In this document: positions 9,501-18,599 of the stretch, in pieces | Numbering within the stretch: the stretch's first letter is position 1 | Layout of the letters: every line of letters begins with the position of its first letter | NCBI GenBank assembly: GCA_033558025.1 | Contig: JAUCEF010000018.1 | Location: forward strand, 434,001-498,000 | Reading direction: 5' to 3' | DNA from: Phytophthora sp. 'mugwort' | Taxonomy: Eukaryota; Oomycota; Peronosporomycetes; Peronosporales; Peronosporaceae | Length of the DNA: 64,000 nt | Made by a program: the position numbers and the translations under genes | The notes under the pieces: generated by a model | Seen by the model: only the letters and a program-made list of their open reading frames with translations | What the model was told of the DNA's origin: nothing | The model's database searches: none

Positions 9501-11304
9501 CGCTTACGCTTTGATTCGCATCCTTTTGGCGCTCGATCTCCACTGTCGCTGTCTCCATATCGGACTGAAGCGAGTGATCTTCTTTTAACGGGGGATCTTC
9601 GGGAATGGCTGCAGAACATTCCTCGGTGATGGTGTCCGAGTCCGCAACGACAGGCGCCTCATCTGCGGCTTCAACCTGAACATGGATACACGCATCCGTC
9701 TCAGCTTCGGCGTCATCCGCAGCCTCTGCGACGTCCTCGACCTTCACGGACGTCGACAAGCCGCCAGCCCAGCGCGGAGCCTTGAAGACAGGCTCCGGAA
9801 TGGCTTCAACTTTAAGCTCAAGCTCGACAGCGATATCCTCCACCTCTATAGCAGCTTCAGTCGCAGCAGCTTCGTCTTCTGTGGTCTCTGGGTCAACGGT
9901 CTCGACACTCACAGTGACATCCTCACAATCCTCGACAGACTCCCGCTCAACCGCCGGCTCCGCTGCAGGCTCATCAGTCGCAATCTCGACCTCAAGCTCT
10001 TCCGCCGTGGCGATCTCCTCAGTGACAGTCTCTTGCATAGCAGTCTCAGCGTCTACGTCGGCGGATTCCTCAACTGCAGCAGACTCCTCCCTGACGGCCT
10101 GTGGGGCAAGGATTGGGGCATCAGCATCCCGGTCGGTATCGACAGCGGGCTCCTCTGAAGCAGCGTCGTCCTTAGTCGTACTCTCATCGGCATCTTCCTC
10201 CGATTCAGCGGCAGGAATCTCCTCCACCGTCTCCTTCGTGACTGAGTTCGAGTCACTAATCGCTTCGATTTCCTCGACTTGCTCTTCCGCAGTCACGTCG
10301 GAAGTCTCAGTGGCTTTCTTCTCCTCAGTGACGGGCTCTTCAACACAAATTTTAGTAGCAAGTTTTTCTTCTATCTCCAGTGACGCGATACGCAGGAGTT
10401 CCTCCACCGTAGCTGCAATGATCTCGTTAAGCATCTCGTCTTCATCGGCAGAAGGCTCCTCCTCCGTCTCCTTTGTGACCTCCTCATGTTCAGCCAGCTC
10501 ATTGACAGCACCAGTCGAGTCCACTCCAACTGCAGCTTCAGTGGCTTCTTCAGCCTCCACAGTCTCTGAGCTCGTCTCTTCTTGAACGGCAGCAGCCGGA
10601 GCCTCACGTCCCTCGTACGTCTCGTCCTCTGCGGTTGAAGACCTCAGTTGCGTCACTGCCATTGAACTGGTGACCATGCACGCGGCAAGTGAAGCGACAA
10701 CCTCATTAATAATCTCCTCGACAGCAGCTTCCGACTCAGTATTCGCATCGCTCTTAACAACGACATGGTCTACTACCACACGTTCTACAATCGCTCCAGC
10801 GATCGCATCCGCGACTACTTCGGCGACAAGCTGCTCGGCAACGTGCTCCTCATCGTCAGACTCATCACATGACTCGATAATGTCCACTTCAACACGCTCC
10901 AGCTCGTCCGCCTCGGAGTCTTCTTCATCACTGTCGTCGCTCTGGTTCAACAGCTCGTACAGTGTCTTCAGTACATTCAATTCGTCCGACACGATCGGAG
11001 TCGTCTCCTCACTCCCAAGAATCCTGTCTACTATGTTAATTGTCGCAGTTGTCTCTATGTTCATGCCGTGATGTTCTCCAAAACCTAGTGCCGTCATTCC
11101 TGCCACCTCGTCACTGAAGCTGGAGCGGTACAGGAAGAACTCGCACCGGTCCATCATTATATCATCGCTCGAATTGGCGTCGTCTCTGTCTAGTACAAAG
11201 CTGTTTCGACTGCTGCTCTTGGATTCTGCTACACTGTCGATGCTAGTGAACTCAAGACGAGTCTCAGTGTTAATGTACTTGGTCTCCAGGTTTGGAGTAG
11301 CCAT
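6592..11304 (-). CDS. Giant acidic PX-domain protein (array member, no acylation motif)
   Basis: This intronless 1570-residue frame starts MATPNLETKY, so it lacks the MGC lipidation signal of its neighbours. About 1,450 residues are Glu/Ala/Val/Asp/Thr-rich and probably disordered. They are broken by a short aromatic patch with FKAPRWAGGLS (about residues 505-515) and a Ser/Arg patch with RTSSRVSSRVSSPLSSPPTS (about 1055-1080) next to IGRFEKFAKRN. The last 115 residues form a PX domain: a strand around VTYEILGV, AKRYSEFKLL with the arginine that reads the 3-phosphate, the Pro-loop LPELPKPSVGTF, and the closing helices with SKKTIEMREKAF and HESAVFQQFI. PX domains bind phosphoinositides, commonly PI3P on endosomes. 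The closing helices match the PX genes at 13025 and 15653 best. Confidence 0.88.
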   Translation of the reverse strand: MATPNLETKYINTETRLEFTSIDSVAESKSSSRNSFVLDRDDANSSDDIMMDRCEFFLYRSSFSDEVAGMTALGFGEHHGMNIETTATINIVDRILGSEETTPIVSDELNVLKTLYELLNQSDDSDEEDSEADELERVEVDIIESCDESDDEEHVAEQLVAEVVADAIAGAIVERVVVDHVVVKSDANTESEAAVEEIINEVVASLAACMVTSSMAVTQLRSSTAEDETYEGREAPAAAVQEETSSETVEAEEATEAAVGVDSTGAVNELAEHEEVTKETEEEPSADEDEMLNEIIAATVEELLRIASLEIEEKLATKICVEEPVTEEKKATETSDVTAEEQVEEIEAISDSNSVTKETVEEIPAAESEEDADESTTKDDAASEEPAVDTDRDADAPILAPQAVREESAAVEESADVDAETAMQETVTEEIATAEELEVEIATDEPAAEPAVERESVEDCEDVTVSVETVDPETTEDEAAATEAAIEVEDIAVELELKVEAIPEPVFKAPRWAGGLSTSVKVEDVAEAADDAEAETDACIHVQVEAADEAPVVADSDTITEECSAAIPEDPPLKEDHSLQSDMETATVEIERQKDANQSVSVDTKASTRQEKTEDTDGSSDTDSSEEIKPEVAGAEQSTDDDVAETVEVETEDEEVMETEEPVAVPVDAVEAAAGLETVATKDEAADAVEQEADEEEGELELVVGAEAVTGDEPAQAEAVEVEEAEQTETIETTKAVEDATEGEGVAESAKDNALKSNCVKDDAVVAEIEVTVEEPAVADSVETDAANEADVANVDASVEDPVVIIAKEVVVDSEPVSDTVEESTEAVKEVVTDTDATEHVSEETVGEVATEPEPVAVESVVELASKLEVDAAKKVIEAPATEVEKVDQTQVVEDPFTNTEAVAGAEVDATIEESTAPEIVEADVKVEPSSDAIEEETVESCVVHEETTMAELVAEVPAVAIKNAEETVTEEASAATPVEVVEAVEEEKKLVEAMPVSETVPVEEKPFEIKAASSSASENKHNSISEQKFEVDTKPINAVAMLIGRFEKFAKRNAEEAANSRTSSRVSSRVSSPLSSPPTSYPLGNVFETTANNIEAIENDEKPAEELTPVDPIKEEAETKVMAEDEARRNENVEETPAIVEEKVYSVVKETDEAVEEEIPDDEETIEETAVVEVSGLEDEIVPEVEVQAAAAVEKAPVVDVAETTEEVAAVEEIPAEMEEILAEPEAVAIEQDTEVEEMATYTAEDIEPAFQAPETVEEPLVTDENVAEEVVECSVETAREAQTITTVYGVAETSILSIETPENKTVRDIEADTRVVEVEPVKDALDELAVTTADFTSDETIGTSILVKEDPLSTETPEIDSNIELESSHLASPTKETRVVYEDPRESQAASDNQKYEPSIFPQAPTIQTEDPAVTNEATAKAPVEMTPTTQATKADVDEAVESTSERDSTQDLPFEHVTYEILGVTRAHNVVMYHIYTVDSASGERSVSIAKRYSEFKLLDEQLRALDVSAAHDLPELPKPSVGTFLRGRRSKKTIEMREKAFGDLLHYVTQHKELHESAVFQQFIAN

Positions 11305-11763
11305 CTAGTTTGTCTCACGTTGGTTAGTGGTTGTAGCCACTATGATCTGCTGAGTTTTGGCGCTCAGATGCGATAATGAACTCTCTCGTTCAGCTCCTGC
11401 GGCATGGATGGTGGTCCAGATGGTTCAAGCCCAGTAGAAAGCAGGTGCCATGCTCTCAAGCTCGCTACATGTAGACTTTACTTACTAAATACAACGATGC
11501 GTGCGTACACTGCTCGGAGCAACAAATGGCAAGATAAACACGCGGTTGTGCTTCATGGAGAGCACAGACGTGAGGCTTACTCTAAAGGTTATCCCCCATT
11601 GGTGTTTTTTTTGCTTGTCGAAAACTTTACGAAGTATTTATCACGGATAAATGCAACATGTGAATAAAATCATAGGATTTTTTCCTGAGAAGTTAGTACG
11701 GATATGATCTCTTGCTGTTTTTTTCGTCAGAGCTGAAACACGACACACACCGCCTTGCTGCTT
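11305..11763. other. Intergenic region between array genes
   Basis: This 459-bp gap contains no supported gene. The T-rich stretches at about 11600-11740 probably belong to flanking untranslated sequence. Confidence 0.5.
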
Positions 11764-12849
11764 CTACCTACGCGCCACCAGAGTCGCTACAATTGCAGTA
11801 GTGACTGCGACTGCCACCGATGAGACCGCATAGCTGTTCTTGCGAAGCTGCTCGGGGATGATACTGAACACTGAGGTTGGCGCCTCCGTCTCCTTTGCGA
11901 CGTCCGGGTCGATGAACATTGTCTCGTCGATCTCGGATTCAGGCTCCTCGACAACGTTCGCAACGGGAGCAAGCTCCACCACTTTCATAATCGAAATCTC
12001 GGACTCAGATTCTTCGTCCGTGACGGGTTCCGCTGGTTCCAAGACTTGCTCCCCAGTCGCAAGCTCTTCCGTTCCAACCTCTTTGACAGGCAGCTCGTCT
12101 TCCGGGATTGAAGCCATGTGGGTGCCTTGTTTCATAGACTCTGGGTCAGAGTCAAGCACCACAGCTTCTGCGTTCACCTCCTGGGACACAGCAGGCTCGG
12201 CGACGGGTTCGTCAGCCACCAGCTCCACTTCGACAGGCTTCTCCTCTTCGACTACCGCTTGGATCACAGCAGGTTCATCAATATCTTCCTCTACGACAAT
12301 AGTCTCAATACCGTCGTGTACAGTCTCCACCACATTGACAACTTCCTTAATCGCAGCGTCGACCACCACATCTTCTTCCGCCTCAGCAGCGTCCCTCATC
12401 TCCTCGTCAACGTTAAGAGCTTCCTCAATTAGCTGTTGCACCACCTCGGCAGCAGCCTCATCAATGGCTTCGTCCTCGACCGTCAAACACTCAGCAGATT
12501 CTTCTTCACTTGCCTTCTCAAGACCTTCCCCAAGCTCTACCTTGGTCACCTCCTCGACCGTATCTTCCTTCTCCGCTTCTACCTCGACAGACTCCACTAC
12601 AACCGGCTCAGTAGCAACTTGTTCGCATACTGTCTCCTCCGAGTCCGACGTAACAGTTGCCAGCGCGTACATCGCCCTTCCCACGGCCAATTCCTCGTCC
12701 ACCTGAGCTCCCAACGTCAAGTCCATTGCAGGTCTCAGCTTGGCAACTTTCGCGTCCTCTTCGCCAGCATTTCGACGCTCTTGGACGACGGGGACAACAG
12801 CCGACACGTCGTCCAGCAAGTTGCAATAGTACCACGAAGCCACCGACAT
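11764..12849 (-). CDS. Acidic tail-anchored protein of the PX array (no PX, no MGC motif)
   Basis: The 361-residue intronless protein starts MSVASWYYCN. Its centre (about residues 65-320) is Glu/Val/Ala-rich and resembles the spacer of the neighbouring PX proteins. The C terminus is different: a short basic stretch (EQLRKNSY) is followed by about 20 hydrophobic residues (AVSSVAVAVTTAIVATLVAR) and the end of the protein. This is the layout of a C-tail-anchored membrane protein with the acidic region in the cytosol. It lies in the array on the same strand between two PX genes. It may have lost a PX domain and gained another membrane attachment, or be an unrelated acidic protein caught in the cluster. 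Target membrane unknown. Confidence 0.75.
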   Translation of the reverse strand: MSVASWYYCNLLDDVSAVVPVVQERRNAGEEDAKVAKLRPAMDLTLGAQVDEELAVGRAMYALATVTSDSEETVCEQVATEPVVVESVEVEAEKEDTVEEVTKVELGEGLEKASEEESAECLTVEDEAIDEAAAEVVQQLIEEALNVDEEMRDAAEAEEDVVVDAAIKEVVNVVETVHDGIETIVVEEDIDEPAVIQAVVEEEKPVEVELVADEPVAEPAVSQEVNAEAVVLDSDPESMKQGTHMASIPEDELPVKEVGTEELATGEQVLEPAEPVTDEESESEISIMKVVELAPVANVVEEPESEIDETMFIDPDVAKETEAPTSVFSIIPEQLRKNSYAVSSVAVAVTTAIVATLVARR

Positions 12850-13024
12850 TTTTGTTCTTGTTTAGTGGCAATTTGCCAGAATGGCAAAGACTTTTTATCC
12901 TTGATTTGCGATCGTGAGGGCGGGAGAGATTCGCTTTCTGATACAAGCCATGAGACACACAAAAAGGCGAAACATTTGGTACCAAATTTCACACTTGACC
13001 TAAATTGTTTTTACATGTTTCCTT

Positions 13025-15139
13025 TTACATCCACGTTGCACCTATTGTGACTCGACTCGTCGTGATGAACCGCTCGAAGACTGCGCTGGTGTGTAGTGCT
13101 GGATACAGCGCAATGTACCGCAGCAAAGCTCGGAAGGCCTTCTCCCGGGTCTCAATGGTTTTTTTGCTCTTGTAGCCGCGGAGAATGACGCCCAGATGAG
13201 GTCTGGGGATGTACGGCATGTCAATTGCCACACGAAGACGAGTATCCAAGAGCTGGATCTGCAGTTCACGGAAGTCTGAGAAGCGCTTGAGGATCGGTGG
13301 CTCGCGGATCCCCGTGCGCCGATCGCTTCGATGGATGTGGTAGTACACTACCCGGTTCTCGATTGAGAAGCCGTACACGTCGTACGTCCATCGCTGCGGA
13401 GGTAGATGCACCTCCATCATTTCATTACTGTCGGAGCTGAGCACGAACGGCTCGATACTTGTCGTGGTTGTCGTAGTACCAGACGACGGTCCAAGCCTCG
13501 GTAAGAGACCCATTACGACATCAAGATGCTGCTGATTCTCTTCGCTGCTCGTTCTGCTAGAGACTTCCTTGGCCGCGGAAGCAGGAGCTGTGACACTATC
13601 GGTCTCCTCTTCTGCCGGGTCCTGCTCGGCTTCGTTAGCAGCTTCGCATTCCTGCTCAGGGACGTCCTCAAGAGCTTCCGCGGCATTTTCCTCTATGGCT
13701 TCAACCAGTTCATCCGTGACCTGGATGACAGTCGCTTCGACTTCTGATGCTGTGGCTTTTTTGTCCTCTGAGTTCGTATTGGACTCAGCTGCATCAGCTT
13801 GTTCATCTTCGCCACTCTCTGTGACATTTACAGGAGCTTCCATCTCAACACGTTGATCCGTAAGAGCCTTGTTCAGACTCGTGATCTCTTGTTCTGCTTC
13901 TTCGGTTGCTGGTGCCACCGCTTCAACGCTCCCTACTGCAGCATCCTCGCTCTCATGGGCTTCACTATTTGATACATTCTGCTCTGTATCCACAGCGGTA
14001 TCTTCAATCGATTCATGGACAACGAGCTTAACAGTCTCTTCAACAGGAGATTCAAGAGCTTCTTCACTCGCATCAGCTTCTGCTTCGTCCACATTGTCAA
14101 GAGCTGATTCTCCTTCAGTAATCTCAGTTCCGACTTCGTGTTCGGACACAGCTGCGGTGCCCGCAATCAGGTCTGAAGTGGTATCGGTATCGTCCGGTTC
14201 AGCTACAACCTCAGCGGGGTCCACAGCTTCGATGTCAGGTTCAGCGACGGCGGTCTCTTCTGGTGCGATTTCATGTGCAATACCGGTAGCTGCAGACACT
14301 GGAATGGCTTCACCGCCGTTGACTGCATCATTTAGCTCTGTTTCGACTGTCTCGTCGGTCTTCGTAGTCTTCTGTGCTTCGGCTTCATCACTCTCTACAG
14401 TTACTACAGCAGAGCTTTCTTGCTCGTCCGCGTCTGGTTCTTCACTCCCATACTCGTCGTCTGCAGCATTCGCCTCCACGGACTGTTCCGTCTCTTCAAT
14501 AGCAGCATTTCCCTCTGTTTCGACACCAACAGATTCGGTCTCCGCATCATTCTCTACAACTGCGTCCTCCGCTAACTCTTCTGAGCTCTGATCACCCACG
14601 ACGGCCTTCTCTTGAGCAGGTTCCTCATTCACAGCCTCGTCCTGAACGACGTCTTCAGCTCTAGACTCCTCCTGAACCACCACTTCAATAGCTTTAGTCA
14701 AAGTCTCCGCTACCTCCTCCACTTGAATATCCACGTCTTGCTTTACAGGTGTCACTTGCTCCTCTGCTGCTGTGCTCTCCGCGATCTCCTCTACTACCGC
14801 TGCGACCTGTTCCTCAACCTCCTCGGTCTCCGCCTCTTCCTCTTCTTGAATCATCGACTGCCTTCCCTCGGAACCTTCCTCCAACGCCGCCAAAAGCTGC
14901 TCGTCCGTCGCCTCCACCGCATCTTCATACACACCCGACACTGGCGGTGTAACTCCGTCAAAGGTCAATAGCATCCCCGACGTGGACGACGGCGGCTCCA
15001 TCGCATCGACGAATTCGTCCTCGGAATCCGCGCCGTCCGTCGGCTGTGGGTTGCTGCCCTCAGACGACTCGGTGCGTGCATCTTCATCCATTCCGTTCTT
15101 GTCACTTAAGTGCGTCGCATGAACCTCCTCGGAGCTCAT
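13025..15139 (-). CDS. Acidic PX-domain protein, 704 residues (no acylation motif)
   Basis: The start is MSSEEVHATH, so no N-terminal lipidation is expected. Residues about 15-570 are acidic, Glu/Ala/Thr/Val-rich and probably disordered. Residues about 584-694 form a PX domain: WTYDVYGFSIENRVVYYHIH, then LKRFSDFRELQIQL with the ligand arginine but Phe in place of the usual Tyr, the loop MPYIPRPHLGVIL, and helices with SKKTIETREKAF and HTSAVFERFI. A short basic tail (TTSRVTIGATWM) follows. The similarity to the PX genes at 6592 and 15653 is strongest in the SKKTI helix, placing the three in one subgroup. There is no intron. Confidence 0.87.
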   Translation of the reverse strand: MSSEEVHATHLSDKNGMDEDARTESSEGSNPQPTDGADSEDEFVDAMEPPSSTSGMLLTFDGVTPPVSGVYEDAVEATDEQLLAALEEGSEGRQSMIQEEEEAETEEVEEQVAAVVEEIAESTAAEEQVTPVKQDVDIQVEEVAETLTKAIEVVVQEESRAEDVVQDEAVNEEPAQEKAVVGDQSSEELAEDAVVENDAETESVGVETEGNAAIEETEQSVEANAADDEYGSEEPDADEQESSAVVTVESDEAEAQKTTKTDETVETELNDAVNGGEAIPVSAATGIAHEIAPEETAVAEPDIEAVDPAEVVAEPDDTDTTSDLIAGTAAVSEHEVGTEITEGESALDNVDEAEADASEEALESPVEETVKLVVHESIEDTAVDTEQNVSNSEAHESEDAAVGSVEAVAPATEEAEQEITSLNKALTDQRVEMEAPVNVTESGEDEQADAAESNTNSEDKKATASEVEATVIQVTDELVEAIEENAAEALEDVPEQECEAANEAEQDPAEEETDSVTAPASAAKEVSSRTSSEENQQHLDVVMGLLPRLGPSSGTTTTTTSIEPFVLSSDSNEMMEVHLPPQRWTYDVYGFSIENRVVYYHIHRSDRRTGIREPPILKRFSDFRELQIQLLDTRLRVAIDMPYIPRPHLGVILRGYKSKKTIETREKAFRALLRYIALYPALHTSAVFERFITTSRVTIGATWM

Positions 15140-15652
15140 TTTGCTGTCAAATTGAACTGTGCCTTGTCACGTGAGACTTTGCTTGCTAGTCGCGTTTCGG
15201 GATTGTAAGCGAGGATGTGTGAGCTACAGCTCGAGCTCGAGCTCGACCTTCAACGTGAGCGCGCGCCGTTCAAATGAGTTCTTTTTGACTCGCTCTCTAT
15301 CTCCACCAGGTGAAGAGATCTCTGCCGTGCTACGTGCACGGGGACATTCCACGCGCCAGCTGGAACTCGTTAGGGCTGCATCAAAGGTGGCACCAAGCAG
15401 CCATAGACTGGTCTCCACGCCGAGAAACGACGGCGACGCGAGGGTATCAGCAGCGATCAGCCCGACAGGTTCAACCTGAACGAGTTAAAGCGAACGGTTC
15501 GTCATTATTCATACACTGCATCATGCTGCTGCAGTAAGGGCCAAAAAGCCTTAACTACTGGGGGTGACTAACTTCCTCGAAGTGAAGATTGGTACAGCAA
15601 ATCGTGCTGTGACTTTGGCTAAAGGGGGTCGGAATGACAAAGAGCTGATGAC
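15140..15652. other. Intergenic region between array genes
   Basis: This gap carries the upstream region of the 704-residue PX gene. A short self-complementary run, agctcgagctcgagct, lies near 15229-15244. No gene is supported. Confidence 0.45.
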
Positions 15653-17005
15653 TCACTGGGCGAGGAAGCTCTGGAACGCTGCGCTGTCGTGCAGCTCTCG
15701 ATGCTCGGTGATGTAGCGCAATATGTCGGCGAACTGGTGCTCGCGCTCGTCGATGGTTTTCTTGCTTTGTCGACCGCGCACAAAGTGCATCATGCCGGCT
15801 CGAGGCAGTCGTGGTAGTTTATCTGCAGACGACAGCTTGGACTTCTTTAACTTCGAGTACATCTCGCTGAATCGGGAGTAGCGGCGACGCAGTGGCGCTG
15901 GCCACTTGGCGCTCTCAGTGACCTCGTCCAGGAGCTGCACGTGATACAACACGATGCCCTTGTCGGTGGACGCACCCACAATGGCGTACACGGGAGATCT
16001 TGAGCTTATTATCGGGGCGTTGTCCGATGGCTGCGATTTCATGCTGAGGTAGAACATGCCAGTGCTGGATGGCTCCACTTGCAAACTGCTTCGTGCGACG
16101 AGAGCTCCGCGGTCCCATAGTTGCTGCCGTTCGTTGTCAGTTGGTGCTTCCGTCGCGTCGAACACGGCGCCGTCGAGAATCTCCTGCACAATCGCAGCAG
16201 CGACTTCTTGAATCGACTCGCGCTCCACGGAATCATGGGCGATTTCTTCGAGTGAAGTCTCTGGAACGGATTCAATCTGAGCCTCGTGGCGGACAATGGC
16301 GCCCGTCTCGGTGACCATGTACTCTCCACCTTCACTCACGTCCGACACAACGATCGATTGTCTCGTGTCTCCTGTGTTGTTGTTGCTGCTGTCTTCGCTT
16401 CGATGGCTGATCCCGGACGCATCCAGGTCGTTCACGAGCAGCTCGCTCGTTTCAGTCACAGCCGACTCACTCACCATGCTGCTCTCTTCAACCTGCGTTA
16501 ATGCAGCAGACAGCGACGACTCGCCCTCGGGTTCTGTCACGCCGCTCTCACTCGGCGTCACGTCCTCGACTGTGGTGCTCGTGGACGCTTCGACGCCGTC
16601 TTTCGGTCCGGAACGTTCCTCTGGGATCGGTTGGAGCTCGATCGGGTCACCGGTCATGGCGAACGTGAGCGACTCGGGCGGACCGGGCGACGTCTGCTCC
16701 TCTGACACGAGCGAGCTGCTGAGACTGGAGTTGCTGCTGACGTCAGACGCGTGGATGAACGAGAACGTGAAGGCGCTGACCATGCCCTGTACGGGTTCGC
16801 CATCGGAGCTGCCGACCAGGTCGGCACTGTCCGAGACCACAAACGACGGCACCTCCTCGCGGAACTCATTGGATTGGGACCCGCTGGTGGTCGCCCAGAA
16901 CTTCGAGTTCTGTCCGTGGAATGACGGCGTCGTGGGGCGAAGAGGCGTCGCGACGCTGCTGCCGCGATGCAGCAACGTCTCGTCCTTTGATTGTCTACAG
17001 CCCAT
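15653..17005 (-). CDS. Acylated acidic PX-domain protein, 450 residues
   Basis: The protein begins MGCRQSKDET, a good context for myristoylation at Gly2 and palmitoylation at Cys3. Residues 10-330 are Ser/Glu/Thr-rich, less repetitive than in its neighbours and probably disordered. The last 112 residues form a PX domain with VYAIVGASTDKGIVLYHVQL, LRRRYSRFSEMYSKL (ligand arginine and Tyr kept), the loop LPRLPRAGMMHFVRG, and helices with SKKTIDEREHQF and HDSAAFQSFL. The closing helices join it to the 6592 and 13025 subgroup, while the N terminus is that of the short subgroup. It therefore bridges the two groups. No intron. Confidence 0.9.
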   Translation of the reverse strand: MGCRQSKDETLLHRGSSVATPLRPTTPSFHGQNSKFWATTSGSQSNEFREEVPSFVVSDSADLVGSSDGEPVQGMVSAFTFSFIHASDVSSNSSLSSSLVSEEQTSPGPPESLTFAMTGDPIELQPIPEERSGPKDGVEASTSTTVEDVTPSESGVTEPEGESSLSAALTQVEESSMVSESAVTETSELLVNDLDASGISHRSEDSSNNNTGDTRQSIVVSDVSEGGEYMVTETGAIVRHEAQIESVPETSLEEIAHDSVERESIQEVAAAIVQEILDGAVFDATEAPTDNERQQLWDRGALVARSSLQVEPSSTGMFYLSMKSQPSDNAPIISSRSPVYAIVGASTDKGIVLYHVQLLDEVTESAKWPAPLRRRYSRFSEMYSKLKKSKLSSADKLPRLPRAGMMHFVRGRQSKKTIDEREHQFADILRYITEHRELHDSAAFQSFLAQ

Positions 17006-17607
17006 GAGGGTGAAAGAATGTGATGCAAGGCGAGACTTGCAGTAATAAAGCGGCAGCTAATAGCTGGACAGGCGGCTGTGGTGGTGTGGTGCCAAACACT
17101 AGGAGACTGTGAGAAGGTCGGACAGGCGGAAAAAATGATCCACACACTACAGAGCCCGAGACGTGGTGAGACACAAGCAAAAGAGAATATGTTTTCTACC
17201 TAGACAGCAGGCGAGCGACATGCAGTGCTAGGCTGCAAGGTGTCCTCCATACCATCGATATGTAGCCATGTTCTCTGCCGGAGCGAATTGAGAGCATTTT
17301 TTTTGGCTGACGAAAACTCGGGACACACTCAAACTTTTTTCACGGCGACGTCGTGATGGATATAATGCCTGTAGCAAACAAAGGCTGCTCAAAGTCTGTG
17401 TAAGCTGTGCGGGGTCAGCCCCGGACTGGAGTCTCCAGTAGCGCAAGTTATTCATGGGTTTTATGAAGCAGATGGTGCTGCTAAATGTTTTGAGTGTCGC
17501 ATTTTTAGGAATATGGCTACACTTGACCACTTCAATATCAACGAATTTGTCGCGTTAAGCTTAATATATTGTTAATACACGACTAAAGTGTACAGTGAGA
17601 AGACTCA
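17006..17607. other. Intergenic region between array genes
   Basis: This 602-bp gap holds no supported gene. It lies between two minus-strand PX genes and includes the promoter side of the 450-residue one. Confidence 0.5.
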
Positions 17608-18210
17608 TTATGACAGCAAGAATGTCGTAAAGGGTTGACTTCTGTATGCCACGGGGTGTCTCGAGACCGCGTTGAGGATCCTAGTGAATTGCTTTTCGCG
17701 CTCCTCCAGCATCTTTTCGTTGTAGCGTCCACGCAAGAATGTCCACGCGTTCGCCTTGGGCATCTCTGGTAGTGCTGGGTGGGTTTCGAACAAATACTGC
17801 TGAGTTGCCGGTACGTTCCTTTCATTGGCCATTAGCTCCGAGATTTCGGCGTGCAGCAACTTAAACTCCGAGTAGCTCTTAGCGATGCGTACTTGGTTCG
17901 TCGGGTCCTCTACGGTCGTGCCGCTGAAGTGGTAGAACATGACGCCATCGTCATCGGCGACAACCTTCACGACCGAGAAAATGACGACGCCAATTGGCAG
18001 CTTCTTCGTCTTGGCTGATGCTTCTGGGGCTGGCTCCTCTTCGAGCTCCGACTCGGCTGGAGTCGATCCATCGCTGGATCCTGAAGTAACACGAATAGGT
18101 CCAACGTCACGTCCTCCTGGGCGCTTGGCGATCGAGATCTCCATGATGGAGAACTCCAGGTCGTCGAACCTCAGCACATGATCGTTTGGTGTAGATTGCG
18201 AGCAGCCCAT
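17608..18210 (-). CDS. Short acylated PX-domain protein with Arg-to-Ser change in the phosphoinositide site
   Basis: This 200-residue protein begins MGCSQSTPND (myristoylation/palmitoylation context), followed by a short linker of about 55 residues and a PX domain from about residue 67. The domain has GVMFYHFSGTTVEDP, the loop HPALPEMPKANAWTFLRG and a final helix region with EEREKQFTRILNAV and FTTFLL. The usual KRYSEF motif reads KSYSEF: residue 112 is Ser, encoded by AGC at 17875-17877, where other members have Arg, for example CGC in the gene at 18600. That arginine normally contacts the 3-phosphate of PI3P, so binding may be weakened or changed. No intron. The frame is otherwise intact, so this is not an obvious pseudogene. 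Confidence 0.88.
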   Translation of the reverse strand: MGCSQSTPNDHVLRFDDLEFSIMEISIAKRPGGRDVGPIRVTSGSSDGSTPAESELEEEPAPEASAKTKKLPIGVVIFSVVKVVADDDGVMFYHFSGTTVEDPTNQVRIAKSYSEFKLLHAEISELMANERNVPATQQYLFETHPALPEMPKANAWTFLRGRYNEKMLEEREKQFTRILNAVSRHPVAYRSQPFTTFLLS

Positions 18211-18599
18211 GGGTTTAAGTGTCTCGATGTTCGACTGGGCGCAAGACTAGAAATGAGGCCGCCAAGAGAATTTCTAGCGTGACCTCCCGCATAACGTGTG
18301 AAACCTCCATCCCAAGAGATGGAGAGACTAAGCGGCAGAGTACACCGGTCTCCAGCTGAATCTCTCTCCCTGATGTAAGCTCTGTCAATCCACAAAGCAC
18401 CAGACATCAGCTATATAGCTAAATTATGCTGTCAAGCATCCGGTTGACGACCTCTACGCGCTCAGTTCAGCCATCAAAAACCAGATCACTTGGCCTTGTA
18501 GCGTGCCAGAAGTAAAGACAGTCAACCCAATGCTGACCTGAGGATACCTAAGACGAATCTATTAAGTAGTCATAGCCTTCTCCACGGGATGACACGAAT
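18211..18599. other. Intergenic region between array genes
   Basis: This 389-bp spacer lies upstream of the 200-residue PX gene. Nothing beyond a presumed promoter and a 3' flank is visible. Confidence 0.5.
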
